From assembly GCA_029204225.1 (NCBI GenBank), contig CM055108.1, positions 19,846,279-19,910,278 of the forward strand: DNA of 64,000 bases, in the 5' to 3' direction. This document shows, piece by piece, positions 35,720-49,100 of this stretch. Position 1 is the stretch's first letter. Each line of letters starts with the position of its first letter. Position numbers and translations under genes: made by a program. A model generated the notes under the pieces. It ran no database searches and was not told the origin of the DNA. It saw only the letters and a program-made list of their open reading frames with translations. This DNA is from Diphasiastrum complanatum (taxonomy: Eukaryota > Streptophyta > Lycopodiopsida > Lycopodiales > Lycopodiaceae).

Positions 35720-38180
35720 AGCTAGTTAAAACATTAGGAGTGGTGTGGACAAACAAATAAACAATATTCTTTTATTTATTTAGACTTTTTTTTTGTGGGA
35801 TTTCTTATAGGGTCTTTTTCTAGTTTGAAACTCCTCTAATGCAAATTTCATGTGCATACAAATGCATCAGAGCATAATGGATTGTACAAGTAGTAGATAC
35901 TAGTCATAGCAACATGTTTAATATCAGTGTAAGGATCGTCGCCCATAGACAATTGCATTCATGTAAAAAAAATCCTTTATACTTCTATAGTCTGTCCTGA
36001 GTAGAAAACTCGTTCATTTTCGGTGACACTGTCGAGATCATGGTCAGAATGGATTTCAATTTTTAGGATCAAGATAAGATCTCAACCTGGATCGACATAG
36101 GGCAGCAGTCATGCCACAGAAGGAGCCCATGAATTGTCTCGTATCATTCCCATAGAGAGCAATTCAATTTTCTGTCCATTTGTCCAATTCTATGAAAATT
36201 GTAAAAGCCAACTATCTTGAGTTTTGGGGTTCTATGTCAAAACCACCCATTGTACACTTGTAAATAAGTGATTAGGCCAAATTTAGACTTGGATTAGCTC
36301 ATGATAGTGTAGGTTGCTTACACTTGGCTTGATGGTAGAGGGCTAGTGACAAGCACCTCAAAATCTTACTTGACAATTTGGACCAATCATAGCAAGAGGT
36401 GCATCAAAATGATCCAATCAATGTAAGAGGTGACATGTAAGTGGTCCAATCATTGTAAGAGGTGGTAGGAGGGTGGTCTAATCATTGATCTATGTTCCCA
36501 CCTCACTTGGATCTCGAGATACTATGAGTGTATGAGTGATTGAGTCCACACTTAGTTTTTTGAAGAGAGATGTGTGAGAGAGCTTCCGACACTTAGAATT
36601 TCTTCCATATTCTCTCTTTACCCAAGAGCATCTAGTTGTATTCTCTCTCTACCCAAGAGCAAGCCATTTCTATACTTAGTTTTTTTCTTCATAAGTTGCC
36701 TCTCAATGTGTATGTTGAATGGTGAATGATAAATGCATGTATTGTGTGCTCTTGCCTTAGAATTTTCAAGCTAGATTGTTTGTATCTTTATCTATGTGCA
36801 ATCACACACATCTTAGAAGATCAATCACATTGTTTGAGATGTCCTCACACGTGTGAAAAATACCACAAGTTCGCATTTCGAAGGTCATATTGGTATTCAA
36901 CTTTTCTAACACTCACTCACTCACTCGTTTCTCGCATAACACATGACAAAGACAACATTCATTCATATCTTATAACACATGACAATGACAAAATTCATTC
37001 ATATCTTGAGGATCATTCTTCGCTCAACAGGCATGGCTATTCAACTAGATCGTTCTCTAGCCAACCTGCACTATGCTTTGAAGCATAATCATTTATAGGC
37101 ACAACTATCTTGGAGATTTTTCTTGGATGCTTGCATTGCTCGAAAAAAGTAAGGACATATTGATAATCGTAACCTGTGGGGATTGGAACTGCCTCAATCA
37201 CTAGTTTAACAAACAAATAATGGATGTAATTACCTTGGACTTAAGTACATGTAGCCCTCCTAGTTGTGTATTTGCGCTATAGTCCCAATAAATCTTTCCA
37301 CACACATTTATTTGCTTCATAAACGCAAAGGCATAAGGCAATCTCAAAAATTCCAACTAGTTCTGAGAGAGAACAGAGTTCTGCATTGCATCACTGTGTA
37401 TTAATAGGTCTTGGATAGAGTCTGAGATTTATATGCTAAGAGGTTCCTAAAGCTTACATATCCAGCCTTTGTGGCATCAAATCTCACCGATACCCAGGTA
37501 TCCCTGTGTTGCTTATTACTTGACATACCTTATTATGAGCTGCCATAGGAGTGCATGATTGGGCCAAGGGTGTATGGTATTTGAAAATAAAAATACATTC
37601 AACCTTCGTACAACTAATGTCTGTTTCTGTTCTTTTTCAACATATAGAATCTTCAAAGAGCCTATAATTCCCTTGCTCTGTCTGCAACCACAATTTCTAT
37701 CTATTGTGTTTGTATTCTATCTACAATAATGGCCTTTTCTTTAAAGTTCTCCATGTAGGTTTTTCCCACCACCTTATACTTCTTATGTCTCTTGATTCGT
37801 TGTGGATACAAGTAACCTGAAATGTAATTTCCTCTATGCAAGTCAATATCCTTCTACATAATCCTTCGGTTGATTTTTTGAAAAGCGAACAAAAAAGTGG
37901 ATCTACTTTGGCATGTCAAAGCTAAGGACCCCAACAGATCGTGACAAATATGGCTTGTAATTGCAAATGATTAGACTCTGTTTTTTTCTATTTTCTCAGG
38001 ACCTAGTTCATTCTACCGAGTCTCTGAATTACTAATGCCCTTTACCAGCAAAGACCAAGTGCATTAGGTTATCATGTATTTGGAATCTTGTGTTAAACAA
38101 CAGTTTCTTTTTAGCAAGCGCTTATGGGGACAATAATCATGTCAACATAAATTACCAAACTCAAGTTTTGAGTGGATCCT
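35720..38180. other. Unassigned; includes LTR-like segment near 36230-37100
   Basis: No coding domain seen. The 36560-36700 part has a duplicated TCTCTCT(T/A)(T/A)CCCAAGAGCA motif and, downstream (36950-37005), a tandem repeat of ATAACACATGACAA(A/T)GACAA...CATTCATATCTT. Related phrases occur in inverse orientation at 1860-1960. Confidence 0.35.
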
Positions 38181-38197
38181 TTTTGCTGGGAAAATAC

Positions 38198-38667
38198 TGG
38201 TGTTGGGTGGATATCAAAATTTTTGATATTAGCCGGATCATGGTATTGCAGCTTTTTAAAAAATTCAATACCATTTGGGTATCAATAGGAGGAGGCATAG
38301 GAATTGTAGATTGGTATAAATCGGACTGGTATCACAAGGGTGATACCAGCCGGTTATTAACCCGGATATGAACTTGTACAAATTGCGAAAAATATGCTTT
38401 TTAAAGAGTAATATCATAATTTAAGATATAAACAATCTGAAATATTAAAAAAAATCACTAAAAATAGTACTACTATTGATATCATGGCAAAAATTCACAA
38501 AATCTCCCAAACCTGGATATCAATATAAATAGTAATATAGTTAATATTGGGTGTCCGATTCTAGACCCTGGTATTAGAAATTCATATACTAGTCAGGTAG
38601 ATTTTTTGATACCATGTTGATAACCATTATTGATGCCAGCCGCGACCCTATATACCCACCCAACAAT
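38198..38667. mobile_element. 470-bp MITE with perfect 9-bp target duplication (MULE-type)
   Basis: GGAAAATAC lies at 38189-38197 and again at 38668-38676. The element ends are imperfect inverted repeats: left TGGTGTTGGGTGGATATC, right reversed ATTGTTGGGTGGGTATAT. The interior is rich in GATACC/GGTATC words and has no ORF. The 9-bp duplication points to Mutator-like transposition. Confidence 0.85.
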
Positions 38668-38699
38668 GGAAAATACCACAGCTATTTTTATTTTTATGT

Positions 38700-41200
38700 C
38701 AAAAGTTTAATTTGAGGTTCTTGTAATGAAGCTTGTTGCCAGCTAAAAACGATCTATTGTATTAAGGACTAGATACATGTCCAATTACATAGCCATTTGT
38801 TGTCATTTGCATATCTGAGATAATCATGCTTTATAGAAACTGCCGGCAAAGCATCAATCAAACTTTCAACCCACCATATCATGCATAGCATGGACAAAAT
38901 AATACATCCCAATTGACAAATCAGCACCCAAGTGGTGCAGGTCACATGAATAAAGATGTGTATTAAGCCAATCAAATAAAACTTCATAGTTATCACAATA
39001 ACATAATGAATTAACATGCTTCTTAAATGTTTGAAAAATGTTCTTGGAACTTGCAATTTCATACATGAAATATAATTTCAAATTACTACTTACAAAAAAA
39101 CTTACTCTTGGCCAACTACACATGCTTATTCGTGATCAAATATATATGAACTTATAAACTTGTCACCACAAACGCAACCCCCAAAGAGAAGCTTTGCGAC
39201 CTCTTCAATGTCATGTATGTCTTTCAACAAGATCCCATGGTACCCAACTACCCACTCTTCTAGATTCATTCATTTAAGAATGTTACTTTAACTCTTTTTC
39301 TCTCTAATACACTGAAAAGTTACACAAACAACTGAGATCATCATCTTTACTCATGTCATTATTGCAAATTCATTGCCATATGCATTAAGACCGCAGAAGT
39401 CAAAATGATTTCTTATGTGTTACATTTATAAATTATTCATCAAGAATACATGCTCACGTACATGCATAGTAGCCACTGAGATGGCTTCCTACAACATATT
39501 CTAGAATATCAAAACAGCATCTATGCATCAAGTGGTGTTTCATCGTGTAGGGTAGTGGATATGATGACATTATTCCTTGTACAATGTCTTGAATATCACA
39601 CAATTCTCTTTCAAACTTTAGGGACAGATCAAATTGGTTTTTGATTTCCTGATAGAGGACCTTGTATGACTTAATCACACGCCATGTAGGAAACAGTCAT
39701 GACTTGTTACTCCGTTCTCCTTCATGTATTCATCACTGTAGCATGAGACAAGTTGTGAATCGGTGATCAAATCAGCTTCGAAGGAAGATCTCAATCAACA
39801 ATAATTTTCAGTCATACGTGCTCATCATAGCTCTATCTTCAAAGTTGAAGGTTTCAATTTAGGGAAAAATGTGTAGGCATGCCTTGTGATGCGTGATGCA
39901 TGGCATGACGAGGACTGCAAAGCAGCCAAGGGATGCCAAGGACCCCGATGAGATAGAAAGCGAAAACGATTACAATGAAATCATGGAGGAAGGAACGGGC
40001 TTAAGACAACAACAGGTCTTCTTGTACAAGGATTGGCCATGAAGCTTTTGTGAAAAACTTACAAACAAAAGAATGTCAGGTGATAAAGGTTAGCTGGGAA
40101 GACATGAAAAAGCAAATAAATGGACTCCACAAGAAAGCTTAGTTTCAAAACAAGCAGGAAACTCTAGTCAAGGGCAAAAGGCCATGTTTCGCAACAACAG
40201 AGGTTCAAAAAGGGACTGAAGCATGGAAGGGCTTGGGGGCAAAGATGATTAGATGGGTTGGTCAGCTGCTAATAAAAATAATGACAATATTTTCAAGAAC
40301 ACCTTTGAGGAGGTTGTTTCCTAACTAAAGAGGCAGGGAACCACATCACCAAAACAGCTTGCTATCTTAATAGCTATACTGATTAGGACAAATTTAAAGC
40401 ATAAAATAAGTTCCTGGGCCGAAGACGACAAGGTGATTACGAGCAAGTTTTAGACCAAAATGTTCAACAACCATCTATCTGGTTATTACAAGAGCAACAG
40501 AGAGGGCTCTCAAGAATAGGGTAATGCTCTTTCCTGCTATTAATGAGCTTCCGTATAGAATTTGACAGACTTCCTAGGTAAAAGCATTGCCACAAAACGA
40601 GCAAATTAAAAATTCCATTGCAGTCCAGAGAAGCAACGTTAAGATGGTATAAGTAGGTAAAAACAAAGTTGGTAAGAAGGCACTTGGTAGACGGTTCAGA
40701 AAGGAAGAAAAAAAACAATTGTGCTGATAACATTGGAGTAAACAACAGTAGCAAAATCTGTCCCACCCTCAGGAAATTCAGATGAATTTGGGATTGGATA
40801 AGGAAGCACGGTGGAGGTGCATTAACCTATTAGACTTTGTCGTTTTCCAGAAATTGAGTTAAATTTAAAAAGCTAGTGTACCAACATTGAGAATGAAGGG
40901 ACACAAAAGCAAATTTCTCTATTGCCGGTGAATCCCTAGAAGTTGTCTCCTTACAAATATATAGGCCCAGAATTTGAAGACTGTTACGAATGGAATGCAT
41001 GTGTGGAGAGCGGAGGACTGAAGAATCTTTCTAAGTGGAATTGATAAAAGAAAAAGCTCACTTGCAGAGCTAGAGATCAAAATACAAACACCTACCTCAC
41101 GCACCTCACTCCTATCTGTTGATGCGCCCTAGCTATGCTAGCTGCCATTGTTCTTGCCAGACCATTGCTGCCCACCGCTGCCAACAGTTCTGCTGGCTTC
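38700..41200. other. Unassigned sequence with short ORFs
   Basis: Small minus-strand frames at 38769-39123 and 39454-39678 look protein-like in places (for example SSKNIFQTFKKHVNSLCYC), but no family was recognised. The remainder is AT-rich with nothing identified. Confidence 0.35.
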
Positions 41201-41239
41201 TACCTTTTCTAGTAGTCTGCTGATCTACTGACTGCTTCT

Positions 41240-42155
41240 AGCAGTGACTTTGGCTGTCTTCTTGAGCTGCTGCAGCCCACATTTTTCCATGGCTCATTGC
41301 AAGGGGGCCAGTTCCCCTACTCCTCCGCCATTCTCAGATTCTAGCAATATTGCTTCAGCATCTTCCTCACAGCCAGATCCACCTACTACCCCCTTCTACA
41401 CTGCCTGTTGCAGTTCCTATCTCTCCATCAGATCTTATTCTTCGTAATAATGAGTCCAATGTAGCTCTCCCTTTGTCTGCAAACACACCTAATCCAGAAG
41501 AATCTTTGCCTCCAGATTCATGATCCCTTATCTTCGTGATGAGCAGATCAGGCTATTCAAACTCCTTGAAAATCATTGACAGGTGATTGAATTTCATCGA
41601 ACTGCAATTCTAGCTGTGCAATCACACCTCCAATAGATGGATACATCCATTAAAAAAATAAAAGGAAAGTTGCAACTGTCAAATATGAAGCATCCTCCCA
41701 AATAGCTACTTCAGCCAAGATCCAGCAACTCGAAAATCAAATGGAACAGCATCATACGGCTGTCCAATCATGAGCAGATGTCCTTAAAGGTCCCACATGA
41801 TGCAGTAGAAGAAGTTAGGACGTTTTGGAAGAGAAACTTCTACATCATAGCAAAGGTATGGAAACTGTTTGAAGGCCTAAGAAAGATCCGGATATTCTCG
41901 TCATACATTTCACATCAATGTCTCACACCGTTGTGCAGTGTTGGGGAAGAGACCAAAGCTGCAAGATACCAAGAATGTTTGGACGAAGATCTTACCTTCA
42001 TCCAAGTGCAAGAATCCAAAAAGGCGGGACAAGAAGCTATAACAGTTGAAAAACGACTTATCGACAGAGATGGTATTATCAGATTTGTGGATCATAAGCA
42101 TATAATTGATTCTGAGAATAAGAATTCTAAGTTAGAATCAGAGTTAGAGAAATGA
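41240..42155 (+). pseudogene. Degenerate ORF, Pro/Ser-rich start then charged tail
   Basis: The plus strand reads MAHCKGASSPTPPPFSDSSN, shifts frame (SANTPNPEESLPPDS), and ends with a 126-residue frame (41778-42155) rich in Glu/Lys (EVRTFWKRN; IQVQESKKAGQEAITVEKR). It may be a retrotransposon gag-like or LINE ORF1-like remnant; not recognised. Confidence 0.25.
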
Positions 42156-42337
42156 AGAGATGTCCCATTGTCTTCGTACCATATAATCTTGGCAAAAAAA
42201 TATCTGCCCTTAACTGTTAGTTTGTTCCAAATTATTTTGTTTTGACGGCATTGATCAGTCTAGTTACCATCAAACTTGTATGTACTGCTCGTCTTATATG
42301 CCTTTTGGCATGAAAAAGATATTAATGAATCGAGAGA

Positions 42338-42605
42338 GGGGGGGGGGGGGGGTGGGAGGGGGGAGACATTGCGCTTCATGGAAATTCAAAAGGAATAGAG
42401 AAAGTAGAAGCAGAATTAGAGAAACGAGGAGGGTTTATGCCATGTTTCCTGAACTATGTTGCCTCCTCATAGTATTTTAAACAGTATTTTTCTAGTTAAT
42501 AGTATGGTTTTTATGATGACGGCACTGACCCGTCTTCGTGAAACACACGTGACATGTACTTCCCCGTCTCACATGCCTTTTGGCAAGGAAAAGATATTAA
42601 ACAAG

Positions 42606-42652
<47 letters not shown>
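42338..42652. repeat. G-run and (CT)n microsatellite
   Basis: A poly-G tract (42338-42363, with one T and one A) and (CT)n at 42610-42652 are flanked by similar sequences. CTTTTGGCATGAAAAAGATATTAA at 42301 and CTTTTGGCAAGGAAAAGATATTAA at 42576 suggest a local duplication. Confidence 0.85.
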
Positions 42653-42655
<3 letters not shown>

Positions 42656-43195
42656 TATTTTCATGCCAATCTCATTCGTACGTGCCTACCAAGTATCATT
42701 CAGATGCCCCTACACAAGGATTGAAGGAGAAGTCAGTATGCATATGTGTACCCAGTTCTCAAATTATGTAAAAACTTCTTGCTGCAGTCAACTAGACCTT
42801 CGATTGGGATACATATATGCTATATATGATCTGACAATGTGGAAAACTTTACCAAAAGCCACCCAATACCTAAGGAAGGAGATGTGTCTCAGAGATATAA
42901 AAGAATGTCGCTGTTTGAAAGCCTCTCAAGTCTCATGGCATCCCTAACATAAAAAAAGATCTCTTAGCCTCTAAACAGCACCATCCAATGACAAAATAGC
43001 AAGCTCTTCCTACGCTTCAATTCATATTTGTAAGATACTGAAACGACGAGCTTCAAGTTTACTTCGAAGTTTGTAACAAGAACTCTTCATTGCTCAACAG
43101 CAAAAGGCATTTGTTGAGTCTGTCGATGTTGATTGTTCTGTCAAAAGCAAGAAAGCCAAAATGAGTAACTACAAAGTTTCATGCATCTGTAGACT

Positions 43196-46100
43196 CTAGA
43201 GGACTATGCTTTTTGGTCTTATCAACCTGTGGAGAATTTAGAGGCCTAGGAAGAAGCATTATCAAAATGAAGCCAGCTGAAAATTTTACATACCAAGAGG
43301 AACCAACTGGAACAGACAAGTTTCCCAAAGAAGAGGATACAGAGGTGCATGATAACGCATGAACTTGAGGTTCATTTTCCTGAGTGTGTGGATGTTGAAT
43401 ATTATTATCGTGAACTACTTCACTCTTTGTCTCAAGAAGTAAGACGCTTTCTTCAAGAGGCTCCTTCTTTACTTTTGCACCATTATCTTTCTCAAATCCA
43501 TCTTTGGGATCTCTTCCTCTCTTTTTCAAGCCGTTCCTTGGTAGAGATGAGTTTATTACATTTGTCGAACCAAGCTGGCCTTGGGCAAAATCTGGAAGTG
43601 CTTCAAGGGCCACACCAGAAGAACCTGCAAAAGAAAAATAAAATTCGGAATAATAATTCACATGTGCCATTTAGGAGAAAAAAATGTCATGATTTAGGCA
43701 ATAATAAAAAAAATTAGCTGACTAAAATGCAAGACGTGCATTTTCAACATTATGGTAAACTGAAAATAACATCAAGCCACATGCTTGCAATATTTGCTAT
43801 CACACCACAGAACTTACGAGACTGCGCCTGTATAGCTATTAGAGCAGTTCGGGCAGCCTTTATCTCCGCTTCCTTTTTGTTCTTCGCAGGACCACCAGAG
43901 TAAAGCATGCCACCAATGTCAACTGTTGATGTAAACGTTGGGGAATGCTCCTGTCCAGATCTTACCGTCCCATAAACAGGCAGCGGCAAGCTTGACTTCT
44001 GTGCATGCTCTTGTAGAATATTTTTGCATAGACCCGACTCATGCTGTGTCACAAGGTAACAGTAGAGTATTAATACATGCACTCACTCAAATGCTCAAGC
44101 ATTTCATGGAACTTGAAGGCAAGGCATCTTACAAGCTCCGGCAATTCTCAAGCTTCTAACTGTACACAATCAAGCAGCAGCACTGGTGAAGACATCTTGT
44201 CTAACAAAGCAGACGGATAAGATTGAAGATTCTGAATACTTAAGAGGTCATTCCACATATGCCTTGCAATAGTGCATTGAAGAATTTCTTAAGTAGAAGC
44301 TTTACTAGTGCCTTGCAGATGAATACGAAGGTAATCTATGAACAGATTGAAGATTGATATCCCTTACTGCGAAGTCTGCTCAGTGTTCATTGGCAAGAGT
44401 TTTCTATATTGATGTTATGCGTAGGACAATACTTGACATGCAATCTTCAACCTATGGAGTCCAAGACATGCAAGAATCAACTGAGAATGGTACCCCAATA
44501 TGCAACAGATTTTGATACAGCTCATTCACTAAAAAGGACTCCAAAAGCTATCAAAATTGGTAGACAATCTGAAGCTCAGGTTGTCGGTTGTCCACACAAA
44601 AAATTCGCCCAGCAATGCAACAGAACAGAATTTGGGAACTTGAAATGCCTGAACAGGATCTGAATGCATCACCTGAATCTGAATGCATCACCTGATTGAT
44701 AACCGGAATATATAAGTCGAACTCTTATTGACACAAATACGAGTTTTAAGTTGAGAATTTGTTTCACGTCAGACATAACCATCAACCAGAAAATGAGCTG
44801 AAACGAAATAAAATTCATCACAAAAAACTGTCTGGGTTACAGAATATTAGATAATGGTCATGAACAAAGGATAGGTTGAATGATGAATCGTGGTGACCCT
44901 TTTTTAGATAGCCTAAGCTGATACAGGAAACATGAACAGAATCTTCCACCCAAATGGTGAGAAACAGTCCACACAGAATCATTACTAGAGTAGTGATAAA
45001 GCATCTCTCCATAACAGGAGGCCGCCTCAAATGTTGTTGTCACAAATAACTGTAGGAAAGAAGAGGGAGGCTAAAGATAGTTATTATTCAAATACTATAA
45101 TGTAAGAGTAGAGTTTTATACACAGAGGTAACAATCTCATATGTTGATCCAAATAAATTCCACAATCCATTACCTGTAGGCTGTAGGGAGGACATGTAAC
45201 AACAGTCTATCAGGTAGTCAATGCCATACACATGAATTTAGAGCATTATGCGTAAGCAGATGTGCCATTGAAGTCTGTTTATTATGCAATTCGAAACATT
45301 TTGATTCTTCTCAAAATTTTGAAGAGCAAAATCAAGCAAGGGTGGCAAATAACAATGAGAAAAGCTAGGCAAGAGATCTATAAATAAGTCGGCCAGGAAG
45401 AAGGTTTCAAACTATGCTTCATATGGCCAATGTGCCACAACACCCAACCCATGCCCAATCCAAAACTAGGTGCAGGACTCCAGGAGGACATGTCCAGATT
45501 GGCAACCCCACACGAGACTACATCAACAAAACCAAATGTGCGGAGGTTCTATCATTCATTATAGAAAGGTCAGTAAATAGCCAAATGCAGTTGTGATGAG
45601 GATGGTTTAAGCAACATTGAGAGCATGAAGTTGATCTGTTTCTGAAATAAGAATGGGTGGGTCTTGACTTTTTGAAACAAATAGGTCCATCAAAAATGCA
45701 TATTCAAAGTGTGGGTCCATATGCACATGCAAAGCTGGCTAGGAAGTTAAAGTTATGACACTCTATTGGAGCTACTTTTGGGGGGGATGGAATACTAGAG
45801 TTATCTGCACTTCTGATTGAATCATAGCTTGGTAGCATATGGAACAAGGTCATTCCATACGGAGCATGCCTGATTAAATCATAGTTCAGTAGCATATGAA
45901 ACGAGGTCATTTCAGACAGAACGTGGAAAAAGTCACAACATTCTGTACAGAATGCACTTTAATTTATAGCTTTGTTTTTTCAAATTTGTGCTAATAAAAA
46001 CTTCACTTGCTTTTATAGGGTGATAATCGTTATATTGTTGCATTTGAGGGTCAATCCAGCAAAATACTTTGGACAGCTAATAAGTGACAGCAATTGTATG

Positions 46101-49100
46101 GCCTACATTGGCATACTAGACGATTGATAAGATTCAAAAGTGACTTATCTCTTGTGACTTGCTAAAAGAAGTTCGAACGTCACACCAGAGTGATTCTGCA
46201 TGTGTTTTACAGTGGGTACTGTAGTTTGCAGGCCTTCAAATGAAAAAATGTTTGGACCTCCCGAACTTCTTTAATGAAGTGAGTTATTATTAGCACACCT
46301 CTTAACCTAACGACCTGGGCAATGGAAAAGATTTCATGTAAGAACTCTTAATTTGGCAAGCTTACCTTTGTCAATTATCTATGAAATGCTTCATACAAGT
46401 TTATTGGGACCAAATCCTTGAGCATGATCCCAAAGTCGATCGCCAACACGATTCAGATGTACCTCAAGCATCTCTAAAATAGCACCGGCATCTTCATAAT
46501 TTGAGGAAGAAAATGCATCTTCCATACACCATTACCATCTCGGTAGCTTTTGTGCCTAAAGAAATGAAAAGCATGCACATGCGTGTGCGCACGCGCGCGC
46601 ACATAGGAACTCCTATATCTTCCATGCATACAGAACAATACACCCAGTCCCAAAATGTTGGAACGGGAATCTATGCATTAATTCCAAGCTCAAGGTTATA
46701 TTTGAACAATGCTTATGATCATACAATGATTTAACAAGCAAATAACGTATTGGCATAAAAATGTAGGTTACCAGAACAATAAAATACAGTAGATTTAGAT
46801 TGGAATAAGGATCAAAATTTGCTTTCTATCTTTAAGAAACATTTGAAAATAGTAGAAATTGCGACAATATATCAGGATGTGTTGGTAACACTGCCACATT
46901 CCTAAGTCCAGCTCTGGAGATTTTCTACTGTCCTGGACCATTTTTAAAACAATTCAAATCTTGAACTGGCAGGAGCAGCTTGATTCAAAATAATGAGTAA
47001 ACAAAACACCTAGAAGATAAAATAGGAAATGCAAGCCACATAGCGGAACCCATTGTTTTACCCTCAGAGTATATGTTAATAATTAATCACAATTCAGAAT
47101 TGCAAAATATGACTCATCCTAGGGCAAGATTAAAATATACCCATTAGCTTGAAGCATGAAACGTATAAATTGAATTGTCTCACTTTTTTGAGGAATTCTC
47201 CATTATACCCTCAGAAGCCGCATGTGGTCCTTAATCAGAAACCACAACGGTAGAACATATCTCAGGCAGAAAAACAACAAAAAGCAAAAGGACATGACGG
47301 TAACAAGCCAATATTTTCATGCATAAAAGCTACATTTGGTCAAGAAAGAAGTCCACTCAAAGCATTCAAAGTGAATGTGTCTCACAAGTAGAATAATTGG
47401 TACCTTATTTTCAAAGTTTAAGGCACGTCCTAACACTCTTCTGCTGACGTCATCATATCAAATCAGGGTTTTTGTACTTCATGGTACTTGCACGATCTTC
47501 TTGATCCTTTGGAGCGTGACGGTCGAAAAGCGTCGCGAAGATTTTCGTGTCGCTTCGAGCCGTTTGACTTTCGCGTCGTCTGACTTTCTCCTGCTGTATC
47601 ACGAAAAATTTTCTTTCGCACACTTTTCGCGTTAGTGTCTCTTCGTCAAGGTGTTCGCGAACATTTTTGCTTCGTGTCTTTTCGTGATGTTCGCGAACAT
47701 TTTTGCTTCGTGTCTTTTCGTCAGACTGAGGGCTGAAAGCTAGCAAAGCTTTGGTGATAGAAACGTTTTGTTTCTTCAAGAGAGAGATTCAATATGGTTT
47801 CAATGCTTTGCTCTGCACTTGATTTCATTTCACACAACATACAGATTCGTTGAGTACATGCCTGGTGGGTAGAAAATCACTTAATGGCCCGAAACTGGAC
47901 GACATTGGTCTTGAAAATGTTGGCAAACTAGATAAATGAACTGCTCTCAAAAAACCCTTTCATTTGATACCTATATTGGCACAAAAAAATCCAAAAAAAA
48001 AACCGCGTTCCAGGAAACCCTAATGGGAAATCCCGGAACGTGATCCGAAACGCGTTGCGAAACGTGGCCTGCAACCATGGCTCAAAAGCAAGTAAAGTCG
48101 ATAATGCCAAATTTAGTGTTTTTTGAAGCCCGAAAAGCCATTCAAACCAATTGGGTGCTAGTAAGACCTGACATAGGTGGCTAGATAGCATTGTGACAAG
48201 GTTTGCAATGTGATATTGTTGTTTGTTTCGCATTAAAATACATATACAAGCAGGTTTTTGAAGCCATGTCTCACATGGGAGAAACGGTACTGGGAGGGGA
48301 GAAGCAAGCAAACTTGATAGAGTGTCTAATTACAATGTTTGGAAGTTCAAGCTCCAAAAATATTCTCTCGAAGGAGCTTTGGGGGTCACTACAAGCAAAG
48401 AAGCCTATCCAATAGTTGAAGACAATGTGAAAGTACATAACAAAAAGGCAAGAAGAGCTCCGACCATCATTAATCAGTGAACGACCACGGTCCCATGAAG
48501 ACGATGTCTAATGGCACTAGAACATCTTCGACTTGCTTTCTTAAGAAGAAGTTAGAAGTTTTGAAAGATTTAAGGCTTTGAAAGCAATGGTAGAGACTCA
48601 AACAGGAAGGAAAATAAAAATCCTAAGGTCGTGAGTATACTTCAGCTGAATTGAATGTTTTTTGTGAACAACATGGGAATCAAAAGGCAATTCACCCAAT
48701 CCTATACACCAAAACACCATGGTGTGGCAGACAGGAGGAACAGGACCATTGTTGAAAGTGCACATTCTATGTTGAAATCGTAGTCCTACAATTGCAATTC
48801 CAAAATTATCACCATATGAGGCATTCACAGGCATCAAACCCAATGTTCAATGGACATTCTCAAAACGCCTTTTTGAAACAAAATAGAATCGGCAGGCAAC
48901 CCTATAAAATAATCGGCGGAACGGTTTTAGGGTTATCTTCTTTTTGGATTTTATTTCTAGCCTTCTATTATCTATTGTGGCATAAACAAGTGCTAGATAG
49001 CACATAGAATGTATCCAAATTCCATAAACGTCAATAGGCTCATCATGGGGAGAGTAGATATCCTCCTCCCCTTGGTGGCAGGTCTGGAACCCTGGCCACA

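Noticed and set aside
38769-39123. Possible transposase exon
   Set aside because: Some protein-like text, but no motif could be matched to MULE, hAT or other families.
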